From Chitinophaga pinensis (GTDB lineage: Bacteria > Planctomycetota > Phycisphaerae > Phycisphaerales > SM1A02), in contig CALQCP020000058.1 of the NCBI GenBank assembly GCA_943329105.2, positions 1-10,919 of the forward strand: DNA of 10,919 nt, in the 5' to 3' direction. Of this stretch, positions 1 through 7,600 are shown piece after piece (the first letter of the stretch is position 1; every line of letters starts with the position of its first letter). The position numbers were made by a program, and so were the translations under genes. Below the pieces are notes generated by a model. That model did not search any database, was not told the origin of the DNA, and saw only the letters and a list, made by a program, of their open reading frames with translations.

Positions 1-507
1 CTGCGCGATGTTGGCCTTGGCTACATGCAACTTGGGCAAGCAAGCACCACCGTCTCTGGTGGTGAAGCGCAACGCATCAAGCTTGCCACCGAACTCGGCA
101 ACATGTCCAGTGCAAGCACGCTCTATGTGCTGGACGAGCCGACCACCGGCCTGCACTTTGCCGATGTAGAAAAACTGCTGGTGGTGCTGCAACGGCTCGC
201 CGATGCTGGACACACGCTGGTGGTGATCGAACACAACCTGGATGTAGTGAAATGCGCGGATTGGCTCATTGACCTCGGTCCGGAAGGCGGCGAGCGCGGC
301 GGAACGATCATCGCCGCAGGTACTCCTGAACAGGTAGCGGCCACCGCGGCCTCATACACCGGTCGCTACTTGAAGCCGATCTTGGAGCGCGCCGCACGAG
401 CGTCGGCAAGCAGCACGAGCGACGCTCAGCCAACGCGACGCCGAGAGGTCACTGGCACCAAGAAGAAGAGAGCGGTCAAGACACCGGGCGCTGGCACAAG
501 CGCATAG
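1..507 (+). CDS. uvrA: UvrABC system protein A, C-terminal end (partial)
   Basis: UvrA is the DNA-damage sensor of bacterial nucleotide excision repair, an ABC-type ATPase that loads UvrB on damaged DNA. Only the last 168 residues are here; the frame is already open at base 1. The second nucleotide-binding domain is clear: the ABC signature VSGGEAQRIKLATEL at about nt 52-96, the Walker B/D-loop LYVLDEPTTGLH from nt 121, and the switch histidine in VVIEHNLDV near nt 220-246, followed by the UvrA-typical DLGPEGG and the GTPEQVA segment. After the conserved end (about nt 390) a lineage-variable tail of roughly 40 residues is rich in Ser, Ala, Arg and Lys, with RRR and KKKR clusters; it may contact DNA, but this is inference. 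The TAG stop lies one base from the stop of the convergent gene. A weak stem (488-492 with 499-503) overlaps the last codons; I see no convincing terminator. Confidence 0.97.
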   Translation: MRDVGLGYMQLGQASTTVSGGEAQRIKLATELGNMSSASTLYVLDEPTTGLHFADVEKLLVVLQRLADAGHTLVVIEHNLDVVKCADWLIDLGPEGGERGGTIIAAGTPEQVAATAASYTGRYLKPILERAARASASSTSDAQPTRRREVTGTKKKRAVKTPGAGTSA

Positions 508-508
508 T

Positions 509-1102
509 TCATCTACGCCGTGCGCCGCGCATGCACCCCGCCACCGCCGCGAGCGCCAGCACCGACGGTGCGGGCACCGGAGAGAAGTACACGTTGTCGG
601 CGAACACGCCGAAGTTGACTGGCACGTCCGCGCGCATCATGACCCGGTCGAAGGACTGACTGGAAGTGAACCCCGCGAAATTGTTGATGTCGCCCGTGCG
701 GAGCCGTGAGTAGAGAAAGGTGGCGCCCGAGTAAAACTCAAATTCTGCGGAACCAGGGAAGTACGCGGCGAACGCGCTCATCGGCGTATCAAAAGTCATC
801 TTGATCACTTCAGCCCCCAGGAGCCCCCAACCATCCTGCGGATACATCACCTCACTGGCCTGTACCAAGTTCCCGGTGCCCCAGGGCGGAAGGTGAAAGT
901 GGATTCCCTGCGAGGCATACTGCTCGGTCACCTGCGTCCCCTCGGGAAGGCCAGTGAATGCGACGGTGCTGAAGCCGACCGCCGCATCGAACCACTGATT
1001 GGCATTAGCTGCTCCAAACACACCCACGAACGCGGCATGCACAGTGCTTGACAGCCCCAAGGCGAGCACTGCGATCGATGATCTGAGTTGATTGTTGCCC
1101 AT
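509..1102 (-). CDS. secreted protein with PEP-CTERM-like C-terminal tail
   Basis: This 197-residue protein of unknown function looks exported. It has a signal peptide: residues 1-23 hold a short N-region with Arg7 and a hydrophobic core, with a likely cut after VHA. The tail has the three-part form of PEP-CTERM sorting signals: a VPAP motif at about 176-179, a hydrophobic stretch LALAAVAGC, and a final basic RGARRR. The motif is VPAP rather than VPEP. The middle is beta-rich, with aromatic and glycine-rich turns such as GIHFHLPPWG and ending in FADNVYF, as in many single-domain PEP-CTERM proteins of planctomycetes. If so, an exosortase would process it; none is in the window. It lies 63 bases downstream of the helicase gene on the same strand and may be read from it. 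No Shine-Dalgarno sequence is visible; a TAGAGT hexamer sits 6 bases before the ATG. The start agrees with the signal peptide. Confidence 0.75.
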   Translation of the reverse strand: MGNNQLRSSIAVLALGLSSTVHAAFVGVFGAANANQWFDAAVGFSTVAFTGLPEGTQVTEQYASQGIHFHLPPWGTGNLVQASEVMYPQDGWGLLGAEVIKMTFDTPMSAFAAYFPGSAEFEFYSGATFLYSRLRTGDINNFAGFTSSQSFDRVMMRADVPVNFGVFADNVYFSPVPAPSVLALAAVAGCMRGARRR

Positions 1103-1108
1103 GGACTC

Positions 1109-1114
1109 ACTCTA
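1109..1114 (-). promoter_or_regulatory. possible -10 element next to the ATG (TAGAGT)
   Basis: On the minus strand TAGAGT is followed by 6 bases and then the ATG of the PEP-CTERM-like gene. This matches the arrangement before the genes at 8820 and 9397 (TACACT, 8 and 7 bases from ATG). Such a place for a -10 box would give a leaderless or nearly leaderless transcript. I see no matching -35. The hexamer also belongs to a 10-base direct repeat, so it could be chance. Confidence 0.3.
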
Positions 1115-1172
1115 CGTCCAGCCGGGCGGAAAGCTGCATTCAATCTTCTATTTTTTTTTTTTACTCTACGTC
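1109..1172. repeat. 10-base direct repeat flanking a T12 run
   Basis: The word actctacgtc occurs at 1109-1118 and again at 1163-1172, 54 bases apart. The second copy overlaps the last codons and TAG stop of the helicase gene. Between them, 1151-1162 is an unbroken run of 12 T on the + strand, unlike the GC-rich surroundings. No strong hairpin precedes the T run on +; CAGC/GCTG at about 1118-1135 is too weak to call a terminator. Confidence 0.6.
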
Positions 1173-3520
1173 TGTAATCGCACCAGTTTCGCGTACTCAA
1201 GCACCAGCGTCTTCACGCCCACGGTGCGGAATGACACACGCGCGCTGGTGACACTGCCGCGCGGCAAAATTGCTTGCACAGTGCCGGTTCCGAAGAGCGG
1301 ATGACGCACCATGCAGCCAACCGGAAACTGCGCGCCGAGCCCGCGCGGCTTGTCAAACTCGTCTGCCCACGGCTCGTCGATGCCGTCCGAGCCTTCTCCA
1401 GAGCCATCGCCGCTGCCGTCCATCCAACTGGACGCCAAGTCAGTGCGTTCAACATTTGGCTCTGGAAGTTCGCGCAGGAACTCGCTCTCCATCGCGCTCA
1501 TGCGCATGCCGCGCACGGTGCGGCGCGCAGCGTGCGTCATCAAGAGCTGCCGCTTGGCGCGCGTCATGCCCACAAAGCAGAGACGTCGCTCTTCTTCAAT
1601 ATCTTCATCACCTTCGCGCGCACGCATGTGTGGCAGCAGACCTTCTTCGCAGCCGATCATGGTGACCATCTCAAACTCAAGACCCTTGGCCGCATGCAGC
1701 GTCATCAAGGTCACCGATCCCGCGTCGGAGTCATACGCATCGGAATCCGCCACCAATGCCACGGATTGCAGGAACCCCTGCAGCGCACGCAACAATGTTG
1801 GCGGCGCGCCGGCAGGGTCATCAGGTAACTCAAAGTCGCCCGCGGCGTTGACGGTTTCGTCCAAGTTCAGGCGGCGCTGCTCTTGGTCATCGCCATCGGT
1901 GCCGTCGGCAAAGTCACGCAGACCGCTTTCATCAAGCACCATTTCTACAAATGCAGCCAGCGCGTCCGGCTCCCCAAGTTCAATCACTTGTCGCCAGCGC
2001 GCCAGCATGGATGCAAACTCATCAATCTTGCGAGCGGTGCGATCCGCAACGCCCGCCTCGCGCGCAAAACGCAGCGCCGCAAGCATGGGAATTTGCTGCA
2101 CAGCCGCAATGCGCTCAATGCGCGTGAGCGACGAATCACCAATGCCACGCGTAGGCACATTCACAATGCGACCGCACGCAACATCGTCAGCAGCGTTCGC
2201 CACTAAGCGCAGGTACGCCATCAAGTCTTTGACTTCCTTGCGGTCATAGAACGCAGTGCCGCGCACAATGCGGTACGGAATCTGCCTGCGCCGCAGTGCA
2301 TCTTCCACCACGCGACTGAGCGCGTTCATTCGATAGAGCACCGCAATTTCTTTCCACGGCGTGCCCGCTGCATTGGCCGTCACGATGGCCTTGGCCACTT
2401 CGTCGGACTCAGCGTGCTCATCCGCTGCGCGCAACACGCGCACCTTCTCGCCCGCGCCCTGCCCCGTGTAGAGCGGCTTCGCCTTGCGACGCTTGTTGTG
2501 CCGAATCAGCGCGTCGGCCGCGGCCACTACATGTTCCGTCGAACGAAAGTTCTCGCCGAGCGCCACCGTGACGGCGCCATCAAAGCACTCCTCAAATTCA
2601 AGGATGTTTCGAATGTCCGCGCCGCGCCAGCGATAGATCGACTGATCCGGATCGCCCACCACGCAGATGTTCCGATGCCCACCGGCGATGTTGCGCGCAA
2701 TAGCAAACTGCGCGCGATTGGTGTCTTGGTATTCGTCGATCAACACATAGCGATAGCGCCCCGCGGCGATCGCGCGCAGTGAGTCATTCGTGCCCAAACT
2801 GATGGCGGTGCGCATGAGTAGATCATCAAAGTCAAGCGCCTTGTTGCGCTGCAGGATCTTCTCGTACGCCTCGTAGGCCTTGGCAACTTGACGCGCTGCA
2901 AAGTCGCCGGCCGCCTCGCGGAATGCGGCTGCATCTACAAGTTGATTCTTCGCAGTACTGATCTTTGAAAGCACCGCGGCAGGCTGGAAGTTCTTGGTAT
3001 CAAGCCCCGCTTCCACAATCGCGCTCTTCATTGCTGAACGCTGATCGTCGGCGTCGTAGATCACAAAGTCCGGGTCAACGCCACAGTCCACTGCATGACG
3101 GCGAAGGAACATGGCGCAGAATGCATGGAAGGTGCTGACCACCAGTCCGCGTCGACCGGGCACATCGATTGGAATCATTGACTCCACGCGATGCTTCATT
3201 TCGCCAGCAGCTTTGTTGGTGAACGTCAGCGCCAAGATCTGCCATGCCGGAATGCCAAGTGCCACCAACCGCGCCACGCGGCGCGTGATGACGCGTGTCT
3301 TTCCGGAGCCGGGGCCAGCAAGCACCAAAAGCGGGCCATCAACGTGCGCAACGGCAATGCGCTGGTCTTCGGTGAGACCTTCCAGGAGCGCGTCGGCATC
3401 AAGTTCCGGAATCACCGGTTCGGGTGCGTGCGCCGGTGCTGATCCATCAGCAGCAAATTGTGCTGATTTGTAGCCTGTTTGTGCCACTTGTAGTGGGGTC
3501 GGTAATTCGGGAAACAGCAT
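1166..3520 (-). CDS. uvrD: UvrD/PcrA-type superfamily 1 ATP-dependent DNA helicase
   Basis: This 784-residue 3'-5' DNA helicase would act in excision and mismatch repair and at stalled forks. SF1A motifs are complete and in order: Q motif LTEDQ (49-53), Walker A GPGSGKT (69-75), motif Ia TFTNKAAGEM (99-108), Walker B IDEYQDT (261-267), motif III GDPDQSIYRWRG (289-300), motif IV ENFRS (323-327), motif V LMTLHAAKGLEF (605-616) and motif VI GMTRAKRQL (651-659). The C-terminus keeps the PcrA/UvrD tudor-like module (about 733-782, VRHPLFGTGTV), joined by an acidic Gly/Ser/Asp linker (about 698-712). A 48-residue N-terminal extension precedes the Q motif. I start at 3520, not at an in-frame ATG 114 bases upstream, because AAGGAGG lies 8 bases before it; the extra upstream residues are unlike the family. 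It is divergent from dcd. UvrD versus PcrA cannot be separated by eye. Confidence 0.95.
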   Translation of the reverse strand: MLFPELPTPLQVAQTGYKSAQFAADGSAPAHAPEPVIPELDADALLEGLTEDQRIAVAHVDGPLLVLAGPGSGKTRVITRRVARLVALGIPAWQILALTFTNKAAGEMKHRVESMIPIDVPGRRGLVVSTFHAFCAMFLRRHAVDCGVDPDFVIYDADDQRSAMKSAIVEAGLDTKNFQPAAVLSKISTAKNQLVDAAAFREAAGDFAARQVAKAYEAYEKILQRNKALDFDDLLMRTAISLGTNDSLRAIAAGRYRYVLIDEYQDTNRAQFAIARNIAGGHRNICVVGDPDQSIYRWRGADIRNILEFEECFDGAVTVALGENFRSTEHVVAAADALIRHNKRRKAKPLYTGQGAGEKVRVLRAADEHAESDEVAKAIVTANAAGTPWKEIAVLYRMNALSRVVEDALRRRQIPYRIVRGTAFYDRKEVKDLMAYLRLVANAADDVACGRIVNVPTRGIGDSSLTRIERIAAVQQIPMLAALRFAREAGVADRTARKIDEFASMLARWRQVIELGEPDALAAFVEMVLDESGLRDFADGTDGDDQEQRRLNLDETVNAAGDFELPDDPAGAPPTLLRALQGFLQSVALVADSDAYDSDAGSVTLMTLHAAKGLEFEMVTMIGCEEGLLPHMRAREGDEDIEEERRLCFVGMTRAKRQLLMTHAARRTVRGMRMSAMESEFLRELPEPNVERTDLASSWMDGSGDGSGEGSDGIDEPWADEFDKPRGLGAQFPVGCMVRHPLFGTGTVQAILPRGSVTSARVSFRTVGVKTLVLEYAKLVRLQT

Positions 3521-3528
3521 GCGCGGGG

Positions 3529-3535
3529 CCTCCTT
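3529..3535 (-). promoter_or_regulatory. strong Shine-Dalgarno site of the helicase gene
   Basis: The minus strand reads AAGGAGG followed by 8 bases and the ATG at 3520. It is the best ribosome binding site in the window and decides the start against an in-frame ATG at 3634. Confidence 0.85.
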
Positions 3536-3688
3536 GCGGTGCGCGAAAGCGCTCAGTGCGCCAGTCGACTTGACGAGTCTAGAAGACAGGCATCGACATG
3601 CTGTCCACAGGCCAAATTCAACGACTGAACACAATTAAATAAACATAAATCATGAGCCGAGACAGACTTGCAGCGCGCTCACACGAAA

Positions 3689-3703
3689 GTCGATAAAATC
3701 GAC
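3689..3703. promoter_or_regulatory. perfect 15-base dyad, possible operator
   Basis: GTCGAT-AAA-ATCGAC is a perfect 6-base inverted repeat with a 3-base centre in the divergent region, about 170 bases from the helicase ATG and 230 from dcd. The size fits a helix-turn-helix dimer site. I do not recognise a regulator. Confidence 0.35.
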
Positions 3704-3800
3704 GCGAACAGGGGTTGCAACCACAACAGGTAGGGGTACCATGACCGCCACGCCCAAGCGTTGGTAGTGCTTGGACGTATGGATGATACCAAACAGAATG

Positions 3801-3814
3801 CGAACAACGGTTCA
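3801..3814. promoter_or_regulatory. LexA-like box of the Gram-positive type
   Basis: CGAAC-AACG-GTTCA matches 9 of 10 defined positions of the CGAAC-N4-GTTCG LexA box known from Bacillus and actinobacteria, with a perfect GAAC-N4-GTTC core. A second, weaker match (CGAAC-AGGG-GTTGC, 8 of 10) is at 3705-3718. Since uvrD is an SOS gene in several bacteria, the site is plausible between a uvrD-type gene and dcd. Whether this lineage's LexA uses this motif is unknown. Confidence 0.35.
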
Positions 3815-3901
3815 AATTTATGTTTGGGTGGTGAAAATGTCAGGTGGTGTGTGCGCCGGTGTTGCGGGTGTCGTGGGCAGTAGTTGAAGTGAAGCTTTTG
3901 A

Positions 3902-3918
3902 CGGACCAGGATGGTCCG
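3902..3918 (+). promoter_or_regulatory. hairpin just before the dcd ribosome binding site
   Basis: CGGACC (3902-3907) pairs with GGTCCG (3913-3918) around a 5-base loop. The AAGGGG ribosome binding site of dcd starts 5 bases later (3923-3928) and is 7 bases from its ATG. The hairpin leaves the site free, so an effect on translation or mRNA stability is only a guess. Confidence 0.35.
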
Positions 3919-3935
3919 AGCCAAGGGGTTGGACG

Positions 3936-4541
3936 ATGAGCATTCTTTGTGACACGCAGATCCGTGATTCCGTGCGGATCGTCCCCTTCGCTGACAACGC
4001 GAAGCGCCCCGGCACAGTGTCCTTTGGCGTCTCGAGCTACGGCTACGACGTTCGCGTGGGAACAAAGTTCAAAGTCTTCACCAACGCCACCAGCGGCGGC
4101 ACCGCCATCGTGGACCCGAAGAACTTTTCGAACGACCTCTTCATCGCCATCGACACCGCTGAAACCGGCCGCGACCACATTGTGATCCCGCCAAATTCGT
4201 TCGCCCTTGCCGAGACGGTTGAGACCATTGATGTTCCGCGCGACGTCCTTGCCATCTGCGTTGGTAAGAGCACCTACGCCCGCTGCGGCATCATTGTGAA
4301 TGTCACGCCGCTTGAGCCAGAGTGGCGCGGCAAGGTCACCATCGAAATCAGCAATACCACGCCGCTTCCAGCCAAGATTTACGCCAATGAAGGCATCGCC
4401 CAAATGATCTTCTTGCGAGCCGAGAACGTCTGCGCCGTAAGTTACGCAGACAAGCGCGGCAAGTATCAAGATCAAACCGGCCTGACACTCCCGCGCGTCG
4501 ACGGACTTCCGTTCGGCGACAGCACTCCAAATCATCAGTAA
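3936..4541 (+). CDS. dcd: dCTP deaminase
   Basis: Dcd converts dCTP to dUTP and ammonia in the cytosol, feeding dUMP for dTMP synthesis. The 201-residue protein has the family's length and its trimeric dUTPase-like motifs: SYGYDVR (34-40), the nucleotide-binding GKSTYARCG (110-118), the block VTPLEPEWRGKVTIEISN (123-140) with the likely catalytic Glu137, AKIYANEGIAQM (146-157), and the C-terminal KYQDQTG lid (176-182). The STYARCG...LEPEW form is the one seen in Pseudomonas and many other bacteria rather than the E. coli form. Some family members are bifunctional and go on to dUMP; the sequence alone does not settle this. The ATG has AAGGGG 7 bases upstream. nrdJ follows after 120 bases on the same strand, so two enzymes of deoxynucleotide supply are adjacent and may share a transcript. 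Confidence 0.96.
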   Translation: MSILCDTQIRDSVRIVPFADNAKRPGTVSFGVSSYGYDVRVGTKFKVFTNATSGGTAIVDPKNFSNDLFIAIDTAETGRDHIVIPPNSFALAETVETIDVPRDVLAICVGKSTYARCGIIVNVTPLEPEWRGKVTIEISNTTPLPAKIYANEGIAQMIFLRAENVCAVSYADKRGKYQDQTGLTLPRVDGLPFGDSTPNHQ

Positions 4542-4661
4542 GACCCGAATCCAGGACTCCGCGTTCTTATGGACGCGGCGCCGCTCCGTCACGAACACAG
4601 TTCCCGAATCACATGCACGCAGGCATCGCGTGCACCATCACGAGAGAGACACGGAATACCC
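4542..4661 (+). promoter_or_regulatory. dcd-nrdJ gap with two hairpins
   Basis: The 120 bases between dcd and nrdJ hold two stems: CCGCGT/ACGCGG (4559-4564 with 4573-4578, 8-base loop) and TGCACGC/GCGTGCA (4614-4620 with 4628-4634, 7-base loop). Neither is followed by a T run, so they look like mRNA structure rather than terminators. GAAC-ACA-GTTC at 4593-4603 is a short palindrome like the LexA-like box, but its 3-base spacing argues against LexA. The site before the nrdJ ATG is poor (GAGAGA at 4642-4647 is too far; only a CGGA is nearer). I see no NrdR box and no cobalamin riboswitch. Confidence 0.45.
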
Positions 4662-7600
4662 ATGAGAATTGCACGACGCTTCACGACCGCTGGCAAGGAC
4701 GTTTACGGAACAACCGAGTGGACCACCCGCTCAAGCCGCATCTCCAATTCGGACGGAAGCACCGTCTTTGAAATGCATGATGCGCAGGTTCCGGCGTCAT
4801 GGAGTCAGCTTGCCACGGACATCGTGGTCAGCAAGTACTTCCGCAAGGCCGGCGTGCCACAGCTTGGCGCCGACGGTCGTCCCCTGAAGGATGCCGCGGG
4901 CAAGCCCGTTCTTGGACCAGAGCGCAGCGTTCGCCAAGTGGCACATCGCTTGGCTGGTTGCTGGCGCCACTGGGGCGAGAAGTTTGGCTACTTCACTGCC
5001 AAGAAGGACGCTGACGCTTTCTACGACGAACTCGCGCACATGCTGCTGAACCAGATGGCCGCACCGAACAGCCCACAGTGGTTCAACACTGGCTTGAACT
5101 ACGCGTACGGAATCAGCGGCCCTGCGCAGGGTCACTGGATCGCGGATCACAAGACTGGCAAAGTTGGCCTGGCCAAGGACGCGTACACGCATCCACAGCC
5201 GCACGCCTGCTTCATTCAGGGCGTGAAGGATGATCTGGTTGGCGAAGGCGGAATCATGGACCTGTGGACCCGCGAAGCCCGACTCTTCAAGTACGGCTCA
5301 GGCACCGGCACCAACTTCTCCAACGTCCGTGGTGAAAACGAACAACTCTCCGGTGGTGGTCGCAGCTCTGGACTGATGAGCTTCCTGAAGATCGGCGACC
5401 GCGCCGCAGGTGCAATCAAGTCCGGCGGCACCACGCGCCGCGCTGCCAAGATGGTCTGCCTGGATGTCAATCACCCCGACATCGAGAAGTTCGTCAACTG
5501 GAAGGTTCGTGAAGAAATCAAGGTTGCCGCGCTTGTTGAAGGCATGAAGCACCTGGCACCGAACCAAAAGGAACTGGCCGAGCGGTTCGGGCTCAAGCTT
5601 GATTACGACTTCAACGGTGAGGCCTACTACACCGTCAGCGGTCAGAACTCCAATAACTCCGTGCGACTCTCTGATGAGTTCATGGACGCAGTGGAAGCCA
5701 ACGGCGAATGGACCTTGATTCGTCGCACCGATGGCAAGGTCGCTAAGACCCTGCCAGCTGTAGATCTGTGGAAGCAAATCAACGAGGCTGCGTGGCACTG
5801 CGCCGACCCAGGCATCCAGTACGACACCACCATCAACGCGTGGCACACCTGCCCGGAAGGCGGGCGCATTAACGCCAGCAATCCGTGCAGCGAGTACATG
5901 TTCCTGGACAACACCGCGTGCAACTTGGCGTCCATCAACCTGCTCAAGTTCTATGACTCAGAGACGCGCACCTTCGACATCGAGGGTTACGAGCACGCCA
6001 TCAGTCTGTGGACCGTGGTCTTGGAAATCAGCGTGCTGATGGCCAGCTTCCCATCCAAGGAAATTGCTGAACTCAGTTGGAAGTACCGCACCCTTGGCCT
6101 CGGCTACGCCAACCTTGGCGCCATGCTGATGCAGGCTGGTATCCCCTACGACAGTGACGCTGGTCGTGCAGTGTGCGGCGCGCTCAGTTCCATCCTGACC
6201 GGTCGTTCCTATGCAGCCAGTGCTGTGCTTGCTGCTGAGCACGGAACGTTCGATGGTTACAAGGAGAACAAGGAGCACATGCTCCGCGTGATCCGCAATC
6301 ATCGTCGCGCTGCGCAGGGTGTTGCCCGCGACAGTGGTCAGTACGAAGAAATGCGCATCGCGCCGGTTCCGATTGATCATGCGGTGTTCACCGAAGGTCG
6401 CGTGACCATTTCCAACGCCAACGACATGCTCGGCCGCGCGGTTGCTGCATGGGACGATGCCCTTGCGTTCGGCAAGAAGCACGGCTTCCGCAATGCGCAG
6501 GTCACGGTGATTGCACCAACTGGCACCATCGGACTGCTGATGGATTGCGATACCACTGGCGTGGAGCCAGACTTTGCGCTGACCAAGTTCAAGAAGCTTG
6601 CCGGCGGTGGTTACTTCAAGATCGCCAACCAGTCACTGCGCCCCGCGCTGCAGGCACTCGCCTACACCGCTGTGCAGGTGGATGAAATTGTCACCCACGT
6701 CATGGGCACGCTCAGTCTGGAAGTTGCACTTCCAACCGAGGACGGCATCGTTCCAACGCACGGAACCACGTTCCGCGACTTCCTCATTGAGTCGGGTTAC
6801 ACCGGCGATGAGGTGGTGAAGATTGAGAACAGTCTGCCAACCGTCTTTGAGATCTCCTTCGCTTTCAGTGCGTGGAGCATGCCCGAGCGTGTCTTGGCTG
6901 CTCACGGTATTGACGCCGTGGCTGCGCGTGCTGACCAGAAGTTCAACGGCCTCCGCGCCCTTGGTCTCAATCGCAAGCAGATCGATGCACTGAACGTTCG
7001 CATCTGTGGAACGCAGACGGTGGAAGGCGCTCCGCACCTCAAGGACAAGCACCTTCCAGTGTTTGACTGCGCGAACCGTTGCGGCAACTTGGGCACGCGT
7101 TTCATTGCGCCTCAGGGTCACATCTACATGATGGCCGCTGCGCAGCCGTTCATCTCGGGTGCAATCAGTAAGACCATCAATCTTCCGAATGACGCGAATG
7201 TTGAAGACATCGGTGCGTGCTACCGCCTGAGCTGGGAACTTGGTCTCAAGGCCAACGCCCTGTACCGCGATGGCTGCAAGTTGAGCCAGCCGCTCAACAC
7301 CAAGAGCGATGCGTCAGACGAGCGTGAAGAAGAAGACACTGCTGGCTTGCCAGAAGTAGTCGCCACAACCACCTACGTTGATCGCATCGTCGAGCGCGTA
7401 GTTGAAGTGGAGCGCGTGGTGGAGCGCGTTGTTGAGCGCCCACGTCGTAGCCGTCTGCCGGATACGCGGCAGTCGCTCACGCACAAGTTCAACGTTGCTG
7501 GCCACGAGGGCTACTTGATCGTTGGTCTCTACGAAGACGGCACGCCGGGCGAACTGTTCATCACCATGGCGAAGGAAGGTTCCACCATTGGTGGGCTGAT

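Larger units (their letters stand above)
3521..3935. promoter_or_regulatory. divergent control region between the helicase gene and dcd
   Basis: This 415-base region separates two divergent genes and must hold both promoters. It includes an AT-rich patch at about 3626-3655, unusual here. Symmetric elements are a bulged dyad at 3586-3604 (ACAG-CAT with ATG-CTGT), the palindrome AGTCGACT at 3563-3570, a perfect 6+3+6 dyad at 3689-3703, a LexA-like box at 3801-3814 and a 6-bp hairpin just before the dcd ribosome binding site. No pair of good -35 and -10 boxes stands out on either strand. On +, TTGGAC (3771-3776), 17 bases and CAGAAT (3794-3799) is a weak candidate that would put the LexA-like box at the transcription start. 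I see no believable gene here. Confidence 0.6.

Noticed and set aside
488..503. Hairpin GCGCT/AGCGC at the uvrA end as a terminator
   Set aside because: It has only five pairs, lies inside coding sequence and has no T run.
1311..2249. 312-codon open frame on + opposite the helicase gene
   Set aside because: It is fully antisense to a helicase with all motifs intact; the Ser/Arg/Ala-rich product has no domain and no ribosome binding site. It is a frame shadow of GC-rich coding DNA.
3541..3552. GCGC-GAAA-GCGC mini-hairpin near the helicase start
   Set aside because: A 4-bp stem in GC-rich DNA is expected by chance, and in the mRNA (minus strand) the loop would be UUUC, not GNRA.
3629..3644. 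NrdR-box resemblance in the AT-rich patch
   Set aside because: Only the left half (ACACAAT) fits; the right half has none of the required GTGT, and it faces the helicase gene rather than nrdJ.
3741..3767. 8-codon leader peptide (MTATPKRW) after an AGGGG in the helicase/dcd region
   Set aside because: It is too short to judge, is 170 bases from dcd, and has no linked attenuator structure.
3840..4598. 252-codon open frame on - opposite dcd
   Set aside because: It is antisense to an intact dcd, and its product shows no recognisable domain.
4569..4661. Upstream in-frame ATG for nrdJ at 4569
   Set aside because: It adds 31 residues unlike the family and runs through both hairpins; family N-termini begin at the RIARRF block at 4662.
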